A stretch of 64,000 nucleotides of DNA from Diphasiastrum complanatum (taxonomy: Eukaryota; Streptophyta; Lycopodiopsida; Lycopodiales; Lycopodiaceae). Every line of letters starts with the position of its first letter. The stretch's first letter is position 1. Shown one piece after another: positions 34,500-46,904 of the stretch. The stretch spans positions 78,031,527-78,095,526 of the forward strand of contig CM055092.1 in NCBI GenBank assembly GCA_029204225.1, given 5' to 3'. Under the pieces are notes generated by a model, which made no database searches, was not told where the DNA came from, and worked only from the letters and a program-made list of their open reading frames with translations. Made by a program: the position numbers and the translations under genes.

Positions 34500-35098
34500 T
34501 GAGCATGATAACACTGGCTACAGATAACTCTGATTGAAAAAAAAAAATTCAAAATTCTTCTTCTTAACGCTTACATAGCTTGATTCAGTTAATATAGAGA
34601 ATTTCAAGAGAGAGAAAATATCTTACAAGCCTTTAAGGCTATTTATGCCAATCTTTGCATATGTACAAAAAGTTGGTAACCGTCAACTGCCTTTGGGATA
34701 TTTGTTTCTCCAACTGTTTTAGGGTTACTCATCCATTGGCGAAGTCGGTCAGCAAAAGGCGAAGAAGGCGAAAGTGTCTCAAATTGATTTGTAAGGTATT
34801 CTGGCCACTTGGCCAGAGTGTCGTATTTTTCGCTATGGAGCAAAAAAGGCGAAGAAGGTGAAGGTGCCTTTAAAAATGATTTTTAGTTATTCTAGCCACT
34901 TTGCCAATGTGTCGCATTTTTCGCTATGGAGCAAAAAAGACGAAGAAGACGAAGGTGCCTTAAAATGATTTCTAAGTCATAGAAAATCTCAAAGGGAAAA
35001 AATGTGAAGGCCTAAAAAATATGTTGTCGGCCTTCGGGTTTTCCAGGATGCTCATTACTTGAAGGATTTGTTTAAGACTGGGCATAAGAAATCTAACA
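34500..35098 (-). repeat. Probable solo LTR with internal 90-bp repeats
   Basis: The right end TTTTCCAGGATGCTCATTAC with AAGACTGGGCATAAGAAATCTAACA resembles the LTR end at 30595-30644 (AAGATGCTCATTAA, GAGACTGAGCATCGAATTCC, AACA). Inside are two imperfect units of about 90 bp starting TATTCTGGCCACTTGGCCAG (about 34797) and TATTCTAGCCACTTTGCCAA (about 34890). Each contains TTTTTCGCTATGGAGCAAAA and an AAGGCGAAGAAGG-type run. A third partial copy lies near 34740. No internal region was found, so a solo LTR or fragment is likely. The left boundary is uncertain. Confidence 0.5.
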
Positions 35099-36662
35099 TG
35101 AAGAACCTAATAATAATAATTCTGGATTATATAAAAAATACCAAAATGTGTTTTTGAAATATTCTATATGATCAGACAATAATAGAATAGTTGATGTGTG
35201 GAATATAAGAAATAAGTTCAAATTTTTTTGCTTAAATTGTTTCGTTTTACCAGATGCTGTATCTTATACTATTCGAAGAAAGACATTAAATATAAACAAA
35301 TTGGATTTGATTATATTTATGAACTGGAATATATGTAGGAATTATTTTTTCTGTTTCGGTCGATTCCTCACGAGTCTAACAGACATTACATATTCAACTT
35401 TCTTCTAAAATCTAAAAAAGGATTGGTAATAAAGATCAATAGATTCCATTTTTCAATTACCAAGTCTAATCGGGTTTATGAAAGGAATGAGTTTCCCCTT
35501 GATATAAAGTATGCAACTGGCTCTTAACTTACAACAAACGTCCTTAGTTGCATTTAATGTAAATAGGTGTAGAGTATCTTAAATGAACATGAACAAACAT
35601 CTCACTTGGATACAAACAATTTAACAATGAATCATAGGTATATCTCATGCAAAAATCAAAGGAAAACAAGGTATGGAGAGAATTGTGTGAATGTGGAAGA
35701 TAGTTGATTTTCATGATTCAACTTGAACAAAAAAATTTTAAATACATTTTGGTATCTAAGATACATGAAGTTAAGATAACAATCGATCAAATGTATATGC
35801 ATTTAGGTGCTTTGAATTTATGACATGTGACAGGAGAACTTATAAACCATCTAGACAACAACTACAACTACAAATGCAATTACGTCATGATGTAGGAAAG
35901 CTTTAGTTAGGATTGAAATTTGATTTTTCCAATCTAAATTATAATACATTGAGTACGTACAAGAGCACACTTTTGAGAAATTTAATGTTATATAACATAG
36001 TTGGATAAGAGAGTCACACCTAGATGGAGAAGGGAGTTCCATGTGACATTCAACATCCCTAGCTTAGCTGCCCAATGTACATGGAACTTACCATGTCCAA
36101 TTCTTTGTGCAACGTGCTTCTTCGATTCAGCTATTCAATTGTGCTTGAATTTGGTTCTTGTGATATCTATGTGTCTATTTGTGGTTTGTACAATGTAAAA
36201 CTCTATAAAGAAACACAATGTGAATATGATATAAATTCGTTGGGAGTGCAAAGCTATGCCAAGACATGGACATTGTACCACATTTAGAAAAATTCACTAT
36301 GAAATACTACTTTAAGCATGTTCTCTACTGCACTACATAGTATCTTCAATTTACCAATTCTCTATGAAAATCAGCAATTCTTTTTATTATGCATAAAATT
36401 TGCAACTGTGTAGATGTTTCAGAGATCATTCTCTTCTCACTAATTGTGTACTGTTCTTAGTAGTACCCTTGGTCATCAGTTTAAGAGCAGATTTACCCTC
36501 CCATAAAGCTAGAGTTAGTTTATGAGCTTTAACTTCATAATTTGTTAAGGACCCACTTAATAATCACCCATCATTCTCCTAAGTACCAACATCAGCTTCA
36601 TTTTTTGTTTATGGTGCTCAAAGATAGAAGTTATTTCTATGTGCACTAGAGGGAAAGCTGTA
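35099..36662. other. No gene seen
   Basis: AT-rich spacer. Short open frames have no recognisable content. Confidence 0.4.
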
Positions 36663-36845
36663 ACAAACAAATGTTTCTCTTTACTCACTAAAGAGCTATC
36701 TAACAAACAAATCTTTCTCTTTACTCACTTAATAAACAAATGTTTCTCTTTCTCCTCAAATTAATAAACAAATGTTTCTCTTTACTTACTAGAGGGAAAG
36801 CTATTTAACACACAAATGTTTCTCTTTACTCACTTAATAAAAGAA
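36663..36845. repeat. Short tandem repeats with AAATGTTTCTCTTTACTCAC
   Basis: Five copies of an imperfect unit containing ACAAATGTTTCTCTTTACTC, separated by 40-60 bp spacers, some of which read TTAATAAACAA. Two copies are preceded by AGAGGGAAAGCT. No coding content. Confidence 0.75.
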
Positions 36846-36974
36846 GCTCTATATGTTTACTAATTCATGAATCAAGTGCGCTAGGAAACATGCTGCAAAT
36901 TTGTACAAAATTATATAACAAACTTGGTTAATGAAGATAGATAATCCATGAATTTCCATCCTTATTTTAGAGGA

Positions 36975-37115
36975 TAAGTTTATGTTGTTTAGTGTTCATC
37001 TCCAATGTAGCTTTAGTATTTAACTCCAAATGTAGCTGTGGCTAAGTTGATGCTGTTTAATGTTCACTCCAATTTGTAGCTTTAGTCCACACTTCCAAAT
37101 GTAGTTGTGGCTAAT
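36975..37115. repeat. Imperfect repeats with CCAAATGTAGCT
   Basis: The words TCCAAATGTAGC(T)GTGGCTAA and TTGATGCTGTTTA/GTGTTCA recur about three times at roughly 60-75 bp intervals. This suggests local slippage duplication. No gene. Confidence 0.6.
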
Positions 37116-37429
37116 TGATGTTTGGACTTTATCATGTGTAGTGTTCAGCTCAGCACTGAGTAGCCAGCACTTAGTTGCCAGTAGCACAGGGTAATCAGAG
37201 AATATATATAGTGTGCTTATTGTGTTGGGGATTGATTGATGATCAGAAGTCAAGTTTAGCTAGATCAGAAGAAGACTTTGACTAAATCTGAGAAGCACCA
37301 GTTTTAAACTATGGAGATGAATAAAGCTTAGAGAGAAGCTCTTAGAGACTACAGAGAAGAGTCTGAGAAGACTATTGACAAAATCTGAGAAGCATCAGCT
37401 TTAAATCAGGAGATGGATCAGGCAAGATT

Positions 37430-37696
37430 GAGCCCGGGGTGGTGGGGAACAAGGTGGTGGGTGGGTGGGAAAGGGTTGGGGATGGTGATGCGTGCATGCT
37501 GCAGAGCAGCACGGCTTCTGTCGCAGCTCAACTGAGCACGCCCACGATGGCGACACCCTCATCTGTCGCTCGCTGTCTGCATCGATGTTGCTGCTCTTCT
37601 AGCTCCCGAACATCCACCAACTTGATCCATCATACATCTTTTTTTTCTCGCCTTTTGATGCCATTCCTCAATCCCTCTGGCATCTCTCATGGGTGA
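37430..37696 (+). other. GC-richer open stretch, possible exon
   Basis: An 85-codon open frame starting MVGNKVVGGWERVGDGDACM, clearly richer in GC than its surroundings, followed at about 37692 by GGGTGAGTGG, which could be a splice donor. The composition (Ser, Thr, Cys, Arg) is low-complexity and no family is recognised. It could equally be a CpG-rich non-coding patch. Confidence 0.2.
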
Positions 37697-39740
37697 GTGG
37701 CTTTCTTCGCTCGCCTCTAGCTTGAATCTGCCACTCCAACCACTCTACCTGTATGATGCAGATTCTCATCTATCCATCTCTCTCTAATAAGCGCATCCAT
37801 CCATACAACTCAGATTAGCAGATCTGTCTAATTCAACCGGGATACCCAAGATTGGCAGAGCCGAGTTGCTTCTGTCGACGAGAAAGTTCCGACGAGAAAG
37901 TTCCTGCTCTTGGCTATCCGTCCGAATTCTAGAGACGAGTAAGTTCGTGCTCTTGGCTATTCAGAAACCATCGCATGCAGTGACAACCGCCACCCTCGAG
38001 AATGGAAGTCACGTGAAAACGGAATACTAAACGAGAATTAGAACAAATCTGAACATAGGTGTCAATCTCTCCATAGCACCTCACCCCAAATCTCAAAATG
38101 AAAATATTTTAATAAAAAGAAAAAGAAAAAGCATTATGGAACCCAAAAACCTAGAAAAATAGGCAATTTATTTTTAAATGCCAGATGTGTACTCACAGAA
38201 ATCAGGGAATTAAAAAAAAAACATCGATTTACATATGTCATTTGAATTAAAACCAAAACACAAGCAAATAAATGTTTGAAATGAATGCTAAGTCCTCCTT
38301 GCAAGCAAGGCAGGGCTAATAATCACTTAATGATTGATGATTCATATCTAGGAGATGTAGATGTTTTAATGTTTATTTTTAAATTGACAATGACTAACCA
38401 TTTTTAAAAGTCAACAATATCTATTTTGAAATAATGACTTGGATTAATTCTACAACCATTGTCTACAATTCGTCATTAACTGAAGTTGGCCGACCTACAA
38501 GATTTCTTGTCAATATTCAAAGTCGATTAAAAAGAAGATAATCAATTCACTTTGATGAAGAAGATGGGTCTTCAATTTCATATTATAAAAAGGAGAGTAT
38601 AAATAATATATCAAGTTCCAAATTGAGAGACGTTAATCAAAATTTCTTGAAAAATATACTATAAGAAAAAAAGATAGCTATACATATTTTGGGCCCTCTT
38701 ATATTTGTGTAAAATTTGGCTTCTAGAAAATCATGTGTTATTTTTTTTTAATATTGTTTTATTTTTCATTATGAGGGTTTTATTAAGTTTGTAAATTTTT
38801 TTAGTCATGATGTATTGTAAAAATGTATTTTTTTGTGCTTTTGTTTTGTATGATTTGGAGATTAACTAAGAAAAAAACTACGATTTTGGCCTAAATCTAG
38901 GACCACTAAAAAATATCAAAAAAAGTTAATCTTTTTTAGGTCAAAGTCCAAAACAAATATGATCACGCTATATACTAATTATTAAAAGTCATATACTTTC
39001 TTGGAAGGTAGTGTGCAAGAAAGGCGTGGCCTTTCTTAAATAAACCCTTGGGCCTCGCCCAAAAAATTCTGGAAATCCTTATTAGGCAGAATGGCCTGTG
39101 CCCTATGAGTATTGCCTATTATTCATATTAGTCATAGTCTTGAAAAAAGTGTGCCAATACAATTTTCAAAGTCATCCGTACCAAGCAGCTACCATATAGA
39201 GTATTGCCTAAAAGTCATAGTCATGTATTGAGTCTTTCAAACTTGACACACACAAAGTGACACAATCACATTCTCTTGTGTATAAACTCCACCTAAAGCT
39301 CAACACGCTAAAATGTTAATCATGTTCAAGGCAGGTGAATTTTGATTGCACGTGAGCCTCAAATTTGGCATGACTTGGATAAACTGCAGCCCAACCATTC
39401 TGCAGCCCAATCATATTTGAGCAAGATAAGAGAAGAGAGTTTTTCCTTCTGTCCTCACAAGGCTTCCAAGGCTTATGACACACACAAGCACACGCGCACA
39501 CGTCTCTTGAAGTCTTGATGAGGATGAACAAGCCCAATTGTTTGATTGATTTATTGATTCATTCACTACATTTGGGTTGACATAGGTACGTATCTAAGAG
39601 CTCTATAGTTGATGCTGCCTGCCAGTTTTTATAGTTGCACTTAGAGCGGACTCCAGAGTGATGATTAAGAAGTCTCTCGATAGGACAGTCAGTTTCTGCT
39701 TGTAGTAATGAAATGAAGATTTGAAGCATGCACAGCTACT
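37697..39740. other. No gene seen
   Basis: AT-rich spacer upstream of the exostosin-like gene. Contains a direct repeat GACGAGAAAGTTCC near 37880-37910. No TATA box could be assigned with confidence to the downstream gene. Confidence 0.4.
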
Positions 39741-39908
39741 GCTTTGAAGCTGATGGTCTCAGGCGGAAGCAGAGGCAGCGGCACATCCTCATCGTCATTG
39801 CCATCCGTGGAAGCCAAGGGACTGTGCTGTGCAGAATCAGGGAAACATCTTTGGAATTCAGCAATCTTTCTTGGCTGTTTGTTTGCTGCAGCACTACGCA
39901 AATTCACA

Positions 39909-41090
39909 ATGTTCTTGGATCAGCGCCATCTGGTGAGGCGGGCTTTTTTCTTCTGTGCGGCGTTCTTATCCACTGCGCTCCTTCTGCTGCTGGCTGTGCC
40001 CAAATTTAATATCAGTCCCTGGCCGGCACCCTGTCATCACCATCCCAGCAGCAACAGCAGGTATTGGGATCCCGAGCCTGCATTCCCTTGCTGCTCCATG
40101 GATTTGTGCTTCGATTTCTCTCGCTGCCACCCCTCCCAACAGCTTCTTGTTTACAGCTATAACAGCCCACAGCCTGAGCAACCCATACCCACATATATGT
40201 ATCAGTTTCCTTCTTCTATTTGGCACACATCAGATCCAGAAAAGGCTTGCCTTTTGTTCTACTTTTCTGACTCCCAGGCCAATACAGATGCATGGATCAA
40301 GCCAAAGCTGAGCAATCTTCTCCCCTATTGGAACAATGGCCTCAACCATGTGATCATCAGCTTTGCAGATAGGTGGTCTGACACCAACCCACCTTCCCAA
40401 TCCATAGGAATGGCCTCCATTTTGGCTACCAACCTACGTACCACCACCTATAGACCTCACTTTGACATCTCTATTCCTCTCCCTAGGTTGAATCTTGACG
40501 TGCCCTCTGAACTTGGGAGCTTGAAGCCGTTCGAGAGGAAGTATTTCCTCACCTTCAAGGGCACAAGGTATTTGTCACGTGAGGGCACCTTTCGGAGTAG
40601 TGCAGCATTTCGGAGTATGCATAATGGGGTGGATGTCATCGTGGCAACCACATGCAAGCATGAAACAAATGATAAGCTTTTGAGATGGCAACCATGGCGA
40701 GGAAGCAAGTGTGATGAAGATCAAGCCATTTTTGATAGCTATCATTTTGTGGAACTTCTCAACACGACTTTCGGTCTCACACCAGCTGGGCGATCCCCTG
40801 CTTCTTATCGGATGCTTGAGGTTTTAAGTGTTGGAGTGATTCCTGTTTTGATTGCAGACAATTATGTGATGCCTTTTAATACTCTAATTAAATGGGAACA
40901 TTGTTTATTGCAATTTTCAACCAGTAAAATGAATCTAATTCTTCCCACTTTGAGAACAATGCCAAGGGTGGAGGTGGAAGCTAGACAAAGATATTGCCAA
41001 CAAGTGTTTGATAAGTTCCTCAAGGATGACAACGTATTGTTGAACTCTGTGATACAATCGCTAAGTGATCGGTTTGTGGGGAGACAATAA
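39909..41090 (+). CDS. Exostosin-family (GT47) glycosyltransferase
   Basis: Predicted type II Golgi membrane glycosyltransferase. From the ATG at 39909 the protein is 393 residues: a short basic cytosolic end (DQRHLVRR), one membrane anchor (AFFFCAAFLSTALLLLLAV), a variable stem and the exostosin domain. Family signatures are CFDFSRC, the KYFLTFKGTRYLSREG strand, HNGVDVIVATTCKH, CDEDQAIFDSYHFVELL, TTFGLTPAGRSPASYRMLEV and SVGVIPVLIADNYVMPF, the last two being the donor-binding part. The order and spacing resemble animal EXT1 more than the plant xylan/xyloglucan GT47 enzymes, but the GT64 half of EXT1 is absent. The acceptor and sugar cannot be told from sequence. The same frame is open 55 codons further to an ATG at 39744, but the upstream part has no conserved look and would bury the anchor, so I prefer 39909. 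Single exon, stop TAA. No transposon interrupts it. Confidence 0.85.
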   Translation: MFLDQRHLVRRAFFFCAAFLSTALLLLLAVPKFNISPWPAPCHHHPSSNSRYWDPEPAFPCCSMDLCFDFSRCHPSQQLLVYSYNSPQPEQPIPTYMYQFPSSIWHTSDPEKACLLFYFSDSQANTDAWIKPKLSNLLPYWNNGLNHVIISFADRWSDTNPPSQSIGMASILATNLRTTTYRPHFDISIPLPRLNLDVPSELGSLKPFERKYFLTFKGTRYLSREGTFRSSAAFRSMHNGVDVIVATTCKHETNDKLLRWQPWRGSKCDEDQAIFDSYHFVELLNTTFGLTPAGRSPASYRMLEVLSVGVIPVLIADNYVMPFNTLIKWEHCLLQFSTSKMNLILPTLRTMPRVEVEARQRYCQQVFDKFLKDDNVLLNSVIQSLSDRFVGRQ

Positions 41091-41298
41091 AATATTGTCA
41101 ACATACTACTTGACTATTTTGAGCATTTTAAACACGTGGTTTAAAATGAACCTGACATGGTTTATCCGCACGTGTGAAACCATATTAGAGTACTTTTAGT
41201 TATTTGGATACACAATTGGTTAATTTTCTGTGTAGATTGGCAATTTTGGCCAACATAGCTAGTTTAGGCTACATGGTATTATTTGAAGGTATGACTCT

Positions 41299-41889
<591 letters not shown>

Positions 41890-44220
41890 TCAGAGTAAGT
41901 CGAATGAGAATATCATAGCCGCTAGATCATTGTCTGCTATGTAGTTCATCTCATCAAATTTAACATCTCGAACAACTTTTATCTTGCTAGTTTCGGGTAC
42001 ATAAACATGATAATATGACGAGTGTAACTCGAATCCTACCAGAAAACCTTGTTCTATTTTTTCATCGAGTTTTTTTCTCAACTTATTTGGTATGTGCATA
42101 TACACTACGCATCCAAATGTTTGAACATGTGCAAGATTTGGCTTTGACTTCCACCATATCTCATGAGGAGTTCTATCCGGTATTCGAGATTTTTGAATAC
42201 GATTCTGAAGATAATTTGATGTAGCCACTACTTCTTCCCACAACTGTTTTGGTGCTTTCACATGAGCCATCATACACCTTGCAGCTTCCATCAGTGTACG
42301 ATTCCTTTGTTCACCTATTCCATTGTGCTTAGGTGTGTAAGATGCAGTCTTTGTATACCTCGATCTGTACAGTAAGCTTTGAATTCGTTGGAGATGTACT
42401 CACCTCCACAATCTATGCGAATTTGCTTCAGCTTATTGTCTGTTTCCTTTTCAGCCCAGTTTGTATACTCAAAGAATTTCTCGAAAGCTTCAGATTTAGT
42501 ACGAATAAAGTATACTACAGCGAACTTGTTGAACTCATCAATAAACGTTATAAAGTATATTGCATCACCCAACGACAATACTCCAAATAGTCCACAGATA
42601 TCTGAATGCACAATTTCAAGTACCTTAGTTGCTTTATAAACATCCTTACTGAAAGGTGTTCTAGTCATCTTGCCTTTAAGATAGGATTCGTAAGTAGTTC
42701 GAATATCTCTACTTTTGATTTCGACTCCTTGAATTCTATGACTTTTGTTGGCTTCGTACAAGGTTCCATGTTCATGTGACATAGCCTTTTGTGCCACAGT
42801 ACATTTGTTGATTCATGAGTTTGATTGAGTTGTTTGATTCTTGTTCGAATGTTTACGTGATACAAATTTTCTTCTCTGTTGCCTTTAACAACCAAGTTAT
42901 CAGAATCCTCCTCGAACAGTTTATAAGAGTTCTTTGTGAAGGTTATTGACATGCTCGTATCGACTATCTTAGCAACGGATAGAAGATCTTTATCAAGAAT
43001 AGGGACATAGAGAACTTCCTCCAGTTTCTTGTCTACCTGATTCGTGTCTAGCCATAATACATCAGTTCCATCAACCACGTGTTTAGAACCGTCTCCAAGT
43101 ATAATGAATCTCGAATAGTTCATTTTATTGTACTCAGACAAAATTTGTTTCGAGAAAACAAAATGTGAGGTGGCTTCTGAATCAAGTACTACTTCTTGAA
43201 TTGAATTAGATGAACATCATAGATCAGTACTAACATAAGCTGCTGAGTTCCTTGTTGCCATGTCTTCTTATGCTCTGGAGCATTCTGCTTTGTCTTCGAC
43301 ATAGTTTGAATCTGAAGGTTCGCTTCAATTCTGCTCCTTTTTGTTTCTGGGATTCTGATAACAGTCTACTGCTGCATGACCGTGTTTATGACAATGAATG
43401 CATTCAATCTTTGGATTTAGCCAACACTTTTCTTCTGTGTGACCTGATCTTCTGCATCTGTTGTAGATCTTCTTATCACCAAAATTCTTCTGTTGTTTTT
43501 CAGATTGTTGTTCATTAGTCTTAGACTCATTCTTCTTAGACGACTCCCTCTTAAACTTAGACTTCTTAGAAGATTTATTCTTTTGAGTAAATAGAGCATT
43601 TTCTGAATCACCATTATCATCATAGCGTTCACGAGCTTCAACTTCCTCTTTTACTCCGTCTATTGCCTTTGAAGTGTCATTGTCGCATCTTTCGCCAACA
43701 AGCTTCGAGTTGTGTGGAATGACCTGGGTAGGGCTCGAAGAAAATAACTAAGTTGTTTTTCCTTAGAAATTGTATTTTCTACACCAGAATTCTGCAAGGA
43801 AATAAATAGATCTTTAATCTTTTGCACGAATGTGTTTAGGTCTTTGTCGTCCCACTGTAGGTAAGTTAATTGTTCTTCCAAGAACATGATATGATTACAA
43901 GATCGAGTCTCATTCTTGGTTTGCAATTCTTCCCATAAAATGTTCAAAATTGATATAAGATCTAGAATTATGTTTTCATGCACTGAAAATGCAATAATTG
44001 CTATAGCTTTGTCATTTTTTAAACTCCACTCTCGAAGTTCTTTGCCAGAAGTAGTTTATGGTTTCTCCTCAATTGGTTCTACCCATTGCCATAGACCTTT
44101 GCCCTTCAACAAGAGTGAAGTCTTTAATTTCCAAATCAAATAGTTTGAACCTTCTGGGTCCAAGATTGTAGTGATCTTAGCTTGAACATTGATGATCGAC
44201 GACATCTTCTATTTCTGAAT
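41890..44220 (-). pseudogene. Copia-4 Gag to integrase, 3' half missing
   Basis: From high to low coordinates: Gag (EEQLTYLQWDDKDLNTFVQK and KEKQLSYFLRALPRSFHT), a Lys/Arg-rich zinc region near 43420-43640, protease and GAG-pre-integrase (EEVLYVPILDKDLLSVAKIV, VLWHKRLCHMNMEP), integrase (KVLEIVHSDICGLFGVLSLG, YFITFIDEFNKFAVVYFI, KQIRIDCGGEYISNEFKAYC, EAARCMMAHVKAPKQLWEEV) and the post-integrase region VYMHIPNKLRKKLDEKIEQG. Frame breaks are frequent. Reverse transcriptase, RNase H and the 3' LTR are missing. Related to the fragment at 8568-9714. Confidence 0.88.
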
Positions 44221-44307
44221 AACCTCCAGATAGTGTCTTGATGATGGATGTATGAGGAATGCTAAGAGGGATGCGAAGATACCACTGTATCAACTTTAAT
44301 TCCATAT

Positions 44308-44319
44308 GCTCTGATACCA
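44308..44319 (-). other. Copia-4 primer-binding site
   Basis: The plus strand reads GCTCTGATACCA, the reverse complement of the initiator-Met primer site, one base from the LTR boundary at 44321. Confidence 0.9.
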
Positions 44320-44320
44320 T

Positions 44321-45254
44321 TGTAGAAAAAATAGTAATTATTCTTCCATAGAGAACACGATGCAAGCTTGAATAAATCAAACTAATATCAATGTCTTCAA
44401 TCGTGATTTTATCTGATCTATGTACTAATAGAACAATATTTGTTTTGATTGAATATGCATGCAAAAATTATATGCGGAAGTAAGAGACAACTTAAGACTA
44501 TTTAGACAAGAAGAAACTATTGATCCAAAACCAATTTTAATAACTCTGAATCTGATTCGTCAATATACATCTCTTGCTGTCTTATCTCGCTGTTGTGTCT
44601 CTGATTGAGTGTGTACATGTATTTATATTGCTACAGGATAGGTCTTTTGGTCTTTTAATGATGTAACAATAGATATCTAACCATTTACGATGATTGATAT
44701 TCAAATAGACTCTTTGTTATCAGACTTGAATAAATTCTTTTCTCAAATAATTCGCGACAGTCCATCTCTTTGTCTCAGCTTTGTGTTTCGCGAATTGTTC
44801 ATGATACTTGTCTCTTCGCAATATTTTCCCCTTTCACAAATTGTTCATGACAGATGACAATTCTTGAGCTTGAAGAAGAAATCTAGAATATTTCACGAAC
44901 TGTTCGAGATAGTTTCGTGATGGATGAGCTTGAAGAACAGTCCAGAAGATTTCGCGAATTGTTCACAACAATTTCGCGACATTTGAGGCTTGAACAAGAA
45001 ACAGAAAAATTTCACGACAAGGTTCTGTTCACGAATCTTTCAAGCTTCAACAAGAAAGCCATGAGCTTCTTTTAGAAACTGTTTCACGAATCTTTCGAGA
45101 ATCTTTTGAGTTTACTGCAAGACAAAATTCGCGAATCCTTCGAGGTTGATCACAAATAAAAATGTTTCGAGTTCACATTCGTTTCTAATCTTTTGTCAAG
45201 TAAACTGCGTGCTTTGTTAGTAGAATCAAGATCTGTTTGATCTATTGTTCTACA
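44321..45254 (-). repeat. Copia-4 5' LTR (934 bp)
   Basis: Bounded by the 7-bp inverted repeat TGTAGAA/TTCTACA. On its own strand it has a TATA-like TATAAATACATG (plus coordinates about 44617-44631). Its upstream half is packed with variants of TTTCGCGAA(TTGTTC), with clear cores at 44786, 44950, 44972 and 45128 and many TTTCACGAA/TTCGAGAA relatives. The first 95 bp also occur at 2590-2685. Confidence 0.85.
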
Positions 45255-46010
45255 CATCATTGACACACAAATTTTTTGATGATGCTAAATCCAAAGGGAT
45301 ACTTTCTATTCCTTCAATTCTACATTTGACATCATTTGCAATATAAATAGACTTTTTAGCACCCTCATATAGCTTGAGACTAGAAAATGAATTCTTGGAA
45401 CTGCCCCACTATCAATGCACCACAACTCATCATTCTTGAAAGAAGAGGAAGAAAAACTAGACATCATAAGTGAATCCTCCCTATCACTCTCAATAGCATC
45501 ACTCTCTCTTTGATTTGTGAGGTTAGCTTGCTTGAATTGATTTTTCTTTTTGAAGCAATCAGAGGCATAGTGGCCTTTCTTGCCACAAAAGAAGCACTCG
45601 ATCTTCTTCTTCTTCCCATTAGATGTTGAAGCTTAAGATGAATGGTCTTCATTTCCATCCTTTGCTTTGTCTTTGTCCTTGTCCTTCTTGAAATTTTGTT
45701 GTTGTCCTTTGCTCCTCCCCTTTGGTTTGTCCTTGATGAATAAAGCTTTGTCCTCTCCTCCATCCTTCAATGAAAGCTGTTGAATCTCAAGAGTTTGTTC
45801 TCTTGCCTACATTCTTCAGAAAGAAGGACTCCTTGAAGTGCCTCCAAACTTGGAAGCTCCTCCTTGATTGCATAGGATTGTACAATATTGTCAAAATCAT
45901 CGAATTGGACTAGCTCACGTTGATTAAGATGGTCTCCCTCTATTAAGATCCTTTACTCTCATGACAAAGTTTGAGGCACTCTCATCACTCTTTTGAAAGC
46001 TTTGGAAGAT
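45255..46010 (-). pseudogene. Copia Gag/protease fragment
   Basis: The reverse strand encodes Gag (SFQKSDESASNFVMRVKDLN, NIVQSYAIKEELPSLEALQG, LLSEECRQENK), a zinc knuckle CFFCGKKGHYASDCFKKKN and the protease start DELWCIDSG, with several stops and frame shifts. It is closely related to Copia-1 and the intact Copia (same SDESA and QSYAI/QSFAI segments). It is cut at 45254 by the Copia-4 LTR, so Copia-4 may have inserted here. Confidence 0.85.
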
Positions 46011-46630
46011 TTTATTCCTATTATGGAATGGTGAAAGACAAGCGCGTGACAACAACCTTCAACAACTCGCGTGACAACAGCCTTCAACAGCCTGCTTGCG
46101 TAGATGTGCTCTTCAACAACCCGCTTGCTTGGGTGCAACCTTCAGACTTCAAATAACCACTCTGAATATGCCTTTCAACAGCTCTTTCATGGCCTATTTG
46201 GCTTCACAAGTTCGAACACATTTCTCTTAAAAAAAATGATCTTTTCCTTCAAACTATGTGTCAGTTTCCAACCTTCATTAGCACAATAGAGAGGGGTGCT
46301 CAATCTTCAAAATCTCAAAATATTTGGGCCTCTTCAACCTTGGGTGGTGTACATAGCTTGCAATAAAGGGTGCCCTTTATTAGCACTTGAGTGGTGTACC
46401 CTTTATTTTACTGCTGCACTTTCTCCAAAGCTTTTTTCAACTTTTTTGCCTGAAGGATTCGGTCTACATAAGATCAAGTAGCATGATTTGCCATGAACAT
46501 TCTCTATATATGTATTGAAAAATATCCATTTGCTTCCATATAAATATATGTATTACTCATCTGGCAAATCTCTATGAGTTATATGTTTGAATATTCATAA
46601 TGTGGTGTGTCTCACAAAGATTCAGTAACT
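46011..46630. other. No gene seen; CTTCAACA repeats
   Basis: A patch at 46045-46135 repeats CCTTCAACAACNCGC three or four times. GGGTGCCCTTTATTAGCAC- and GGTGTACCCTTTATTT-like words also recur near 46350-46410. No credible gene. Confidence 0.4.
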
Positions 46631-46659
46631 CATGTGGAAACAGGCATTCTTCCTTTCCA

Positions 46660-46904
46660 ACAACATCTACGTGCGGCCTAGGATCTCATCCCTCTACCTG
46701 TGCGAGCTTCTTTGCCTCCCTTTGAGCTTAGCCATCAACGTGCTCACTTTCAAAAGTGTCTTTTGGAGTGGTTCCACTCACATGCTTTCACTAAGCTTCT
46801 CAGTGATTCACCTTCCGATGAGACTCACCTTCTGTCTTGTGCTGGTGCTTGGCTTGTCGCCCTGTTGTTCCACTCTTGCGTCTTTTTTCAGGCTTCGTCA
46901 AGGT
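46660..46904 (+). other. Possible exon of unknown gene
   Basis: A GC-richer stretch open in two forward frames. The frame reading LPPFELSHQRAHFQKCLLEW, then FHSHAFTKLLSDSPSDETHL and CAGAWLVALLFHSC has ordinary protein composition and ends at AAG/GTAAGT, a strong splice-donor match at 46903. No ATG start is evident and no family is recognised. The young Copia at 47094 lies 190 bp downstream and would be in the intron. It may also be a transposon remnant. Confidence 0.3.

Noticed and set aside
39744-39908. Upstream ATG (39744) as start of the exostosin-like gene
   Set aside because: It adds 55 Ser/Gly/Cys-rich residues before the membrane anchor without family similarity. The ATG at 39909 gives a normal type II topology.
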